Positions 35,001 through 47,000 of a DNA stretch of 64,000 nucleotides are shown in pieces (position 1 is the stretch's first letter; the number at the start of each line of letters is the position of its first letter). Source of the DNA: Bimastos eiseni (lineage: Eukaryota > Annelida > Clitellata > Crassiclitellata > Lumbricidae); NCBI GenBank assembly GCA_959347315.1, contig OY365808.1, forward strand, positions 3,463,705-3,527,704. The letters are read 5' to 3'. The translations under genes and the position numbers were made by a program. The notes under the pieces were generated by a model. The model made no database searches and was not told the origin of the DNA. It was given only the letters and a program-made list of their open reading frames with translations.

Positions 35001-38000
35001 TAAATCATGATAATAATCCATAAAAATAACATATGATAATAATAATTAATAATAATGACAATATAATAACAACTTGAAGCAATAATGATGAAGAATATCC
35101 AGTTGACCAACCGTTTTCCAGGCTCGACATTCGAGAATCTGGTTCTCCACCTGATGCAGATGCTGAGTTAGAAAGACAACAAAAGGAGCATCACCATTAG
35201 CAATCATCCTCTTCAACAATAGGAACCATGACAACCACAACTCTCATTATCAATTGTCACCATGACAACCACAACTCTCATCATCAATTGTCACCATGAC
35301 AACCACAACTCTTATCATCAATTGTCACCATGACAACCACACCAGATCCAATCGATCATCTCATGCATATCCTGCTTTGTGCATCAGACATTCATTCATC
35401 TCGTCTTATGTTTCCTCACTTCATACACCTTCATCTTCCATCCAATCCACACAAGGACTACGATCTTCCTCTGAAGCTGACTTTGTTGTAACTTGATCAT
35501 TTAGAAAATTTTGAAACTGTGCATTTGCACTAGCTGAATGGAATAAACTGCCGGACTAAATTCACAAATGCTCTGCACTATCGCTCTTCAAAATAAACCT
35601 TAAGACCTATTTGTTCAAGATTTATTATGACTAGACTTTTCTGGCGCTTTATGAAGGATTCACTCTGTTTACGCGCATCGTAAATAAGTTTAATAATAAT
35701 AGACTACGGTATGTGATAGAAATTCTTACTAATTAGAATATATCACCACAGAAAATTAATTACCTTAACGATCTCTGGTGGCAGGCGAGGTTCGGCCTTG
35801 AGGAAGCTTTCAATGACCTTGAAGAAGTCGAACGCATGGACGCTGGAGATCGAGATGATCCATGGAAAGAGAATCGACTGAGAACTGCTGCCAGGTGTAT
35901 ACGCTGGACTCGGAATGTTTGTACCAACTACAAACCAATGAGAAAAGGTTTCTAAAATATTCTTCCATTCATGTGTAACTAATTGGTAACACAATTGTTA
36001 ACCTATTCGTCTGTTGAAGTCATTTCTTTTTAGTTGTGGCTGGGCTGGAAGCACCTCTGAGTAGTTTCACCTGGAGAGGTGCTATATAAATTCTCAAAAC
36101 GAATGAATGAATATTCTTAGTCTAAGCTTTTGATCCACCATCCAAAAGATCCCAATTCATTACCACATTTACCTACAAGTAGTGTGTGGCTATCATTTCA
36201 AAATGAACACAGTCCGAACACTTCTCGAAAATTTCACACACTTGAACAGTCTCTTTTTACCCTCTTTTATTGAACTAGGCTTGAGTAAAGTTTGTAATGG
36301 ATGGATCGTTGGTTCGTCTGAGTTCTTTCAGCTCAGTTTTCGGTATGTTCCCGTCGACCTACATAGCTGACATTTTCCACACATTTCAGGCTTGCATGAC
36401 AATGCAATGTATAAAATTTTTATGGATATAACTGAGAAATTGAGAAAAATAAATGACAAAAATGCAAACAATTAAATATCATTTAACCACTTGAACAAGT
36501 CTTACTTGACGAGCTCCACTCCGGCAAATTTACATCATCAATGATATGTAATAAAAAATCTCCTAAGGATATGGAACAATTAAAGATAAAGAGTGTCCCG
36601 AAAAACCAATGTTTTACTTTAACTTTGCTATATACTTGTTCAAAAATTTCTAGTACATGACATTGTGACAACAGATGTGTTCGGACAACAAATTACCAAA
36701 TGATAATAATAATAAATGATAATAGTACTAATAATAAATAGTAATAATAACAAATAATAAAAATAAATGACAATAATAATGATAATAACAATAAATAATA
36801 ACAATACATGATAAAAATAATAATAAATGTAATTAAAATAATAATAATAATAAACGATAATAACAATAAATGATAGTGATAACAATAAAAAAGAACAGAA
36901 ACAAATATTAATAATAAATAATAACAATAAAAATAAATTACTATAATAATCAATAATAAAAATAAATGATAATGAAACAAAGAATAATAAAAAGAAATGA
37001 GTTTTTAGTTGAGATCTGAAAGTCAAAACAAATTCCAGAGGTCAAACATGTGCCAGAAAAATTCAAGAGACTGGGATCAAAAGTCTTGACAACCAAAATC
37101 ATGAAAGCTTAATCGGTAATCGTAATCTCTACATTTCTACAGCGCCCACAAAAGCGAAGTCACGGGAACCAGCTTATTCACAGGCACATTTTACATATCA
37201 CACACACTTCTGCTGTGTGGGGAAATGAGAATATGGAGATCGCGAATCGGTCGTTTACCTTGAGGGTCATAGGTCATTAGGACAACCTCCAGCGAGCAAG
37301 TGATCAACGACTTGTGAAAGACGACTTGATTCAAGAGTTTGTTAAAGTCAGATGAAGAAAGTCGCTCCTCCTCCTTCAAACATAACACACCAGAACCATC
37401 AGACATATATTACCATCAGACATATATTACCATCAAAGACATCACACATACTACACCCTACCACAAACAAATATATCACACCATGATCAGACATTAATAT
37501 CAATCATATAACACCAATCTTATGAAAAAAAGCTGTAGATTTTAGCACACTACGTTCATTAAAGGGGTTCTACATATTACATGCAAGTGCTCTATTCTAA
37601 TGGAAACCCTGGCCAATCAGTCATCTCCCTAGCCACATCTTCCCACCGACAGTGTACGGTCAATGTACTCATTATTGCTGAGTTGGCAAGAAGTGCAGGT
37701 GAAACAGAAACCTAAAACCAAATCTCTGCAATGGAAAGGATCCAGTATACACGGAATCGTTACAAGCAGCAGTTGCTGATCAAAATCAAAGAAAAACACG
37801 AAGCAAATATTTTACAAAAATATAAGCTTTATGGAAAATTCCGTTCACCATTTTCAGCACTGATTCCATGATGTGAAAGTAGAGGCACCTTCCTAGCTTG
37901 AAACGTTGCTGTGCTATCATCAGGTGCTTTTCTCCGATCACTTTCACGTAATTAGTCAGAAATAGTGTTTCAAGGCTCTGAAGCTCTTCCATCATCAACG

Positions 38001-41000
38001 GCAGAGGATTGTTGGAACATCTCTGAAAAAAAATGCCAGAACAAACAAAATGAAACAACAAAAGCAGACAATAATGTTGAATAAGACAATTAAACGACCC
38101 CAGACAATACCACGAAACTAGACAATAACACAAGTCCAGACAATTGCAGGGAATAATTCAGAGTTCTTATTAGCAGCAATCTGCATTTAATCAACATTTA
38201 ACGTCAAGCTCTCGTACATAGAACTAGCTTGCAGACTCATTAAAGTCATTAGTATCATAATTCATTAGCAATTTAGATGGAAACAAAAACAATGCTGATA
38301 TCAACTGAAATCTGCCCTGATACAAAAAACAATAATTATCAATTAAAAAAATATTAACGCTTTGATGAGAAAAGTGAACTAAAGTGACTGGAAGCCAATG
38401 CAGCAAATCGTCAAAATGTAAAATAAAACGCACATCGTTTATAGGCTATAGAAGAGCTCGTCGGCAAATCTAATGACAACACCAACAATAATAATTAACA
38501 ATTACATTTATAATCTATATGACTCAGCTAACAAATAATCCAGAAATTAGAAGTTATTGAGAGAAAAACCATGTCACAGAGGAAGCCTCAACTTGCGGTT
38601 CATTTAAAATCACAGACCTCGAGATATTTGCCCAGAGCAGGAGACGGAGAATCTGTTGTGTTCTGAAGGATGTTAATCAGATGCTGGATGGAATTCATGG
38701 CAGCTCTATGAAGACATCAAATGCAAAAACATACGTCAGAAGTCGGACCAAAAGCTGCAATCTATTGACAGCATAGACTTCAGTCAGGTTTATACATCCA
38801 GAGAAATTTCATATAATTAATTTGGTGTTTTTTACGAATCATGAGATTTCAGTATTATGCGCTTCTTAAAAACTCAATCAAGTCGTCCTCTAGCGAATGA
38901 AACCAATCATTTTCCAGTGAATGACTGAAACTGTTTATTAATCACCAAGCAATAGACAAATCAAAAATATAAAGGACAATCGAAAACAGTCAAAAGTCCT
39001 GCTACAACCTGGATCACCTTCTCACATAGACAGTTTACAGGCGGCCAACTCAATGCAGAATAGCATACAACATCATGATAATTTCTAACCATATGCAAAG
39101 AATCTATATAGTGCAGTGCATTCGTCCAGGTAAAGTATATTACAACCATCCAGGTAAACTACATTACATTTGTCCAGGTAAAGTACATTACATTCGTCAA
39201 GGTAAACTATATTACATTCGTCCAGGTAAAGTACATTACATTTGTCCACGTAAAGTACATTACATTCATCCAGGTAAACTACATTACATTCGTCCAGGTA
39301 AAGTACATTACATTTGTCACTGCACAGTCACCTATTAACATCTGTTTTCCTCAGTAAAGGATGCTCTGCTTACCTCACAGGGGTCAAAAGGTTTGGACGT
39401 GCCCCGGCGCTTTGGCCTGTGGGAGTAGAAGTACTTGTTGACCCATTGTTGTTCATCTCTCTACAAGAACCCATCAAGTGTTATCGCAGCAGAAATTATA
39501 CACGAAAATAGAAATAATTATTATGAACAGGAGAATGAAGTGTTCAATAGCATAAAGAGGGCTTGGAATGACTTGATCAAGGTCTCATTGTGCAAGCGCC
39601 TCATGAAATGGTGCTATATAAATCTCCAATTACCATTACCAATAAGACAAAGAACACAAAAAAGAACGCCGAGCACTTAATCTTGATTTGTCTACATCAA
39701 CCTGTCACTCAGGAAGAAGACATCACAACCTTTCTCAGCTCTATATAGCCAGAGAGTGAAAACAAAAATATTTCCCATCTCAATCTTGTATTTTGCTTGC
39801 ATTGAGACTGTTTTGTCTTCATTTTTCCACAAGGAGCTCTATAAATGCGAAAATGCAACTGCAAACACTAACAATTTGTCACCCATACACCAAATTTTAT
39901 GAATTTTAAGATACTAAACACCCAAGTTAGGTCTTACGAGCGAGGGTTTGTAATGCTCAGATAACGCTCGTGAGCAAGGAAGTCCAGCTCATTGATGTCG
40001 CCTGCAGAACGGTAATGAGCAACGTACTCGCTGATGACCATCTTCACCTGGAATTTAAAATTAAACTTGTTTCACTTAAGATTTAAACAAAACAACATTC
40101 AAGACTGATATTGTTAAGTTCTCTAATACATTAGCAGTGTCTCAGGTCAACATTCTTGTTACGCGGTTATGCACCGCGCATAACCATCCAGGCAATCAAC
40201 GCTGTCACAAAAATTATAGATCTGCCAAAATCAAATCGCCTCTGACAAGTTTATCTCAAAGTGGCAATATATAAACTTGAAGTGATAATAACAATGGCAT
40301 CATAGAAACAAGTGGGCAACAAATCGATTAGAATTTAATCGATTAGAATTTAATCGAATTAGCTACAGCAGAGCATTAGACTCAAGCTCTGAGACAACAA
40401 GTAGTTTGCAGAAGATTATGAGAATCACACACTGGAGGAAGATCATCGTACTAACATCGATAACGCCGTCTGTTTGTGGTAAATCCTGAACCAGTTGATC
40501 AAAATATGTTGACTGAACCATTTTCACCTGAAGTAAGAGAAACAGTCAACATAATTATCACAGTCTTATTACTTACAAATATCCAGGGCAGTTTTGGAAG
40601 GCACCTAAAAGGTCCTACTCACAATTCTCATGCATACATAAAAATATTTGAAGACTAATAATTTAGGTAATGGAATGTACATTGCTTATACATAAAAAAA
40701 ATAATTAATTAGAGCATCAGATGTGAGAACAGTATTTCAAAATATTATTATATAACAAAGATTTCGTTTGAAATGATCGACAGTGGTGATCATGCTGGGC
40801 TACCAATGAGAGGATTGGCCACTTCTTCGTCGCACTGAATCATTGGCCACTTCCTCTTCCTTTACACGGAGAGGATTTGCCACTTCTTCTCCTTCCTACT
40901 GAGAGGTTTGCAGAAGATTACGAGAATCACACACTGCCCACTTCTCCTCCTTCCTACTGAGAGGATTGCCCACTTCTCTTCATCGCACTGAGACATTGGC

Positions 41001-44000
41001 CACTTCCTCTTTCTTTACACTGAGAGGGTTGGCCACTTCCTTGTATGCGGACACCAACATTTCCTACGTACTGCTGCCCCAGGGTCAGCTTACGGGACTG
41101 TCACCTAACATTCAGAGAAGCCATGTTAAACACAATACCCTTACCTCATCGAAATTTGCCTCGTATCGAAGGCAAAGTTCTTTAAGAACATCTCCATCCG
41201 CATTTGATGTCGCCACCAAAATACGGACAGCATCTAAAATAAAAACCCAGCACATCAACAGCACAAGTCAGAGAGAGTTGTGAAGCAATTTTTAATGCCA
41301 GGCCAGCGGCTATATTGATGAAACAGGAAATTGACAATTGTGATACGAATATGGAGAGGGCCGGGTGAATCTAAGAAATTTTTGCCATAAAAAGTCTAAT
41401 TCGACTGTAAAAAAGCTTAATTTTATCTTAATTATCAGTCACAAACATCCCATAAAACTCATTAAGCCCTTAAAATTACAAATTTGAACTATTTCTCAAA
41501 TGCAGTCTTTAGACAAGGAAGGCCTTGCAGAAAAATAACAGTCGGCATTTCAGGTACATTGTTATCTTTAAAATCTCAATTAAGCATACAATTCCAGACA
41601 ATTCTCTACATGAGACCTGCATAAGAGAGAGAAGACAGCTACATTGGACTAAAGACAACAACAATAGCAATAACAACAATAGCAATAACAACAAAAGCAA
41701 TAACAACAATAGCAATAACAACAAAAGCAATAACAACAATAGCAATAACAACAATAGCAATAACAACAATAGCAATAACAACAATAGCAATAACAACAAT
41801 AGCAATAACAACAAAAGCAATAACAACAAAAGCAATAACAACAAAAGCAATAACAACAAAAGCAATAACAACAAAAGCAATAACAACAAAAGCAATAACA
41901 ACAAAAGCAATAACAACAAAAGCAATAACAACAAAAGCAATAACAACAATAACAATAACAACAAAAGCAATAACAACAATAGCAATAACAACAATAGCAA
42001 TAACAACAATAGCAATAACAACAATAGCAATAACAACAAAAGCAATAACAACAAGTAGCAAAGTGGAGGAAATTACCAAAAGGTGAACGCAACTGGAAGG
42101 AAGGAGTGAGACGGACGATGTACTCGAGGCAGCAGAGCAGCAGATGGAACGCAAGGACGAGCTCCTGCTTCCCCTTGTTATGAGTCAACGCCAGCGCTTA
42201 AAAGCAAACGAGTAGTTAGAATATGTTCAACATATTTGCCAGTTCAACAGCTCAATGCATCATCTCAAGTAGGCACGCACGCACACACACACTGTGATAT
42301 CACAAGGTCATGGAAGGAATTTTAGGACGATTGGTCCAAAATTTATGTCCCTTTTAAATGAGGAAGTAAGAAATCACTGGAAATCAAAACTAAAACTTCA
42401 ATCAACCATTAACTAATTAAACGCAAAATTAAATAATCAGGGTTTGAAGAGAAAAAATTTCTTTTCACAGTGAACTCACACTGGGAGCATATCTGATACG
42501 CGCAGCACTGTGCGTGGCCCTATATAAATCTACCAATACAACACAATATACACAAACAGTTTAACCAGCTGCAAGTTGCTACATAAATGCTCAGATTAAT
42601 AAATGCTAACAAATAGATGCACATAGACACCCACACTTGCACAAGCAAACATATATAATAACACATTCATACACACATACATATATGTATCAATATGCAG
42701 GATGAATACAACATCACACAATCAATGATGTCATGGTGTAATGACGAGTAATTCTAATTTTAGTTTCAACCTTCCACCAAATTATAGGCATCACAGCAAA
42801 TTGTCACAGCATGTTTCAAGACATAATAAAAATATTAACTCAAATATTTTTGATAAAATATTCAAAAGGCTGTAAGTCAACTGCAAAAACACCATCAATT
42901 AGTGATAAAATGTATAAAAACGTGACTACCTCTCACGTAGACAAAAAGTGTCCAACAAAACTGCTTGCGATCTGAAAATCCATCCCTGTTTGCAAGAAAA
43001 CAGTAAAAAAACACTATTTGCACAACTGACTTTTCACGGGTCACCAGGCTACAAGGCAATGCCGAGCTCACTTGGTGTTGGGTCCCTCGATCTGGAATAA
43101 CCTCCCATTGGAGTTGCGTTCACTAGTCCTAACCAATCTAACTGGTTTCAATAAAGTGCTCATGTCATCATTGCTTAGTCATGTCCTGTAGCGCGCTCCT
43201 GGGTAGGTTTTTGGAAGGGGTGCTACATAAATGTCTAGAATAAATTAACAAAGACAATGTTAACACATACAATATGCATTGCACAGAGCCATCACATGAA
43301 GAACCATTAGTATTTCAAATAACTGCTAAAATCCAGCAAGAAATAGTGAGCTTCAGATGTTTCTTGAAAGCAGAGGAATTCGTGCATCAAGCGACTTCAA
43401 CAAGCGAACACAGAATAGTTCTCAAATTTTAACAGTGAAAGAAATTATGTATACTGTTTATAAAATCAACGGCATTTCCGCACTTTGGTATACATGACAT
43501 TAGACACAACACAGTATAAACAATTTTACTAAAATCGCTTTCTGCATGTAGTCGTGTGCCTGGGGAGTAATTCGGACATGTGGTCGCAAGCACAGAGAGT
43601 GACCTTGCAGGTGAAATTATTTGTTTGTGTTCGTGTTTCCCCAAGGAACAGTAGCTAAGAAAGATTCATTACGGAAGAAACACTAAGACTTAACAATGAC
43701 ACTGTGCTTACACTCCACCCATATTCGATGAATCTCCTTGATCGAAAATCTCGGTGAACATTCTGGACAAAGCCAAAACCAGGAAATATTTATAAACTGC
43801 ACTCAATTAATAAGAAACTGAACACAATTAATTAGAAATTGTACACAGTTAATAAGAAATTGTACACAATTAATTAGAAATTGTACACGATTAATTAGAA
43901 ATTGTACATGATTAATACACATGATTCATCAGAAAATGTACACAAACAAAGTGTACATGATTACATTAACTAGAAATTGTACACGAATAATTATAATATA

Positions 44001-47000
44001 CATGATTAACTGTACCCAATAAATAAGAAATTGTACATAAAATAGTTGTACATTAATGAATAGACATGATTACTTGAAAACAATTAATTAGAACTTATAC
44101 ACAATAAATTAGAAATCAAACACAATTAAATGAACAACAATTAAATAGAAATTTTACAAAATTAATTAGAAATTGAACATAGATGACAGAAAAACAAATG
44201 TTTCAATCAAACAAATGTCTCTGTATACATAGATACCAATTATCCAAAAGATCAAACATTCGATATCTCAATCAATTACAAACGATCAATAAAATTTCAA
44301 ACAAGAGTGTTTAAAGTATGCTAAATTACTTAGTATTTTAATTAAATTGATCAAATTTTAATATTCTTCTTAATAAAAAGCTGACCAAATTTTAGCAATA
44401 TCAATATCAAATCATGTTTCAAAACAATAATCTGGTAATGCAAAATGGTGGAGTATCTATTCTTTGAAGTAATAATAAATTAATATAAACAGAAGGTATT
44501 TGAATTTTAAAAAACTAAGGAAAACACCGTGAAACTTAATTGTAATGCTGGAAACCCAACTTTTACCGTTCGAACTTGTCGAACAGAGGACAAGAAATGA
44601 GATATTTGATCCCAACTTGTCGAAGATGGTGACGAACGGCCTCGCTTACGGTCCAGTTGCTCCTGAGCAGCTTCATTTGCTCACAAAACTCAGCAACTCT
44701 AGAAACACAGGTTTAAAACCAATAAGCTATGTTGGTGTGATGAGACACAGAGAACATAAAGAGGCCTCTCAAGTTCTATTACCAAGGTCAAAACAGCGAT
44801 GGGAAGCTTTAGGTTAAATAGAACAATCCCTCCCAACAGTCTCAAAACTTGCTCACGCAGTAGATGCCAAACCTCTCTTCTCCATATAACACAACCTATA
44901 GGCGGCAAAATAACAAGGTTCCAGTCTAACAATGCCGATAATTATAACAGATCAGTACAATGTTGCGCAAGACTGTTACCTGACATTTGCTGCTTTCAGA
45001 AGTTCCGTCACTGTCACGGACATGTTCTCAAGGGAACCAGTCTGCGGATCCGACAGCCCATACGGCAGTCTACAACAGTAATTTGTAATTTACTTAAGAA
45101 ATCTTCATCTTGAATCTCATCTGGTAGCACTACATTTTCTGCTCGTTCTCTTAATTTTTCCAGAGGTTCTTCACACTGCGAACACCTCTGATTAGGTTGT
45201 ATTGTGAGAGGCACTTTATAAGTCTAAAAATAGAATAGTAACCTGCCTCTGATATATACATACACACACAAACGAGCCCACACACACACACACACAAGTA
45301 TGTACACTTTATGCATAAACAAGTACAGTCGTACATTAATGCATATATACATCAAGAACTTCACACAGCCTTCCCAACCTCTTTCATTTTTTTTCCCATT
45401 ACAGACCTATTCAGATGTTGCATTACATTACAATAACCAACCCCATACAATATCCTTCACTTATTTGCCAGCCACTGTGGACAATGTATTCTCTGTAGCC
45501 CATACCTTCTGTCAACTGTCGCCATGTAGATGAGGCAGACTGTCCAGTTCAAACCATTACTCTACAATAAACACCAACCGTCACATAATGGCAATTAAAA
45601 TTAATCTCATGTCATGTGACATGCAATCAAACATTTATATAGCACCCCTTCAAGATATCTACTCGAGGCACTCTCTGCGTTAGCCTAAATGGTGTTAAAT
45701 GTCATTCGTAACGAATATGTCACAACATTTAGCAAATCAAGGCACTGTAAGCTGAAAAAAGTCAACAGCAGCGGGCCCACGCACAAGCGGGGAACCAGCC
45801 ACGGATTTCTGTCAACAGCTGACATATATAGGGATGAACTGAAACTCAGGTAGGCCAAGTATCCTAGTACTCGGCATTACTCGAACAAATATCGGGTGCC
45901 ACTATCAAAAAAGTTGGTTTGTGAAATAAAAATTAAGATCGTACACATGACGAGTGTTGACCAAAATAAAAATCCCATACCGTATGCATTGCGCGCCAAG
46001 CTAATGAGTCCAGAGTGGACGCGTTAAGCTGTTCATCAACCAACTGGATGTTTGATGATTTGTCTGAAATGGCACGCGACCGGGATTCATCTCAAGAATT
46101 CGGTCGGCTGGTTGGATCATTCGCAACACCTGGCTGGAGACTCGACCGGTATTAACAGGGAGTGCAACGAGAACGCTGATCCAATGCTCCCCTAGGTACT
46201 ACTCACACGTAATCCTTGGTTCATCCCTAATTTCGTAATTGCTGTAAACTGAACATAAGTGAACTAACATACCTTGATACACGCAATAACTTGCAACCGT
46301 AGTCAATCTGCCAAGTACACTGACCATACACGGTCATCAGCAGAAAGATCAAGCATTAGGGGCAGGTCCGGTAAATAAATTTGGTGGCTATGTTCCGTAA
46401 ATGTTCCACACAATCACAACATCAGAGACACAAACGAAGACTTTAACTAAATTTCTCCAGATTCTGAACTCTGCAGAAACTGTGCCCACCTTCATGTCAT
46501 CCGGAAAACTCCTGAAAAGACTCTCGCAGTTTGAGATGGCTAAGGTCTCAATGTTCCCACTCACACCTAGCTGTTTGCAAAGCTGCTTGATGTTGCCAAC
46601 CAGATCGACAATGGTGAGTTCCCTGCAAAGTAAACAGGATAAGGAAAACATCAAGTTACATCAACCGTGAATTACAAGCCAAACAAATGGCAAAATTCTA
46701 CATCAACTGCACAGTCAAGGGGCAATGATCCTCAGTATCTCCTGTAAGGTTGACTACTCCTTCCTTTGCTAGACGTCGGTCAAATTAGATGTAAAACATA
46801 CTGGGTGCCTTGTAAGGTTGACAACAGTCAGTCTTCTCCTGTAATAACCTTTCATCATTCGCTCATACTATACTTGAAATCAAAATGTGGTTTGTCAAAT
46901 TAGAATTAAACGAATATTGCTATTATTATTGCATATACTTCCAGATTTCTCTGCTCTGCAATGCATGGCGACATGGTTGTTCTACCAGAATAGATTTCCA

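Noticed and set aside
39119..39318. CRISPR-like array
   Set aside because: Units are contiguous with no unique spacers, and the locus is a eukaryotic intron; it is a minisatellite. The same applies to 12261-12442 and 21636-21835.
41509..42188. Open frames of 170-181 codons (poly-Leu, poly-Asn/Ser, Cys/Tyr, Val/Ile)
   Set aside because: They are read-throughs of the 15-bp AACAACAATAGCAAT minisatellite in an RB1 intron; all frames are open because the period is a multiple of three.
44545..45113. Plus-strand frames of 90 and 104 codons
   Set aside because: Antisense to RB1 exons 4 and 5, whose minus-strand translation matches RB with consistent splice phases.
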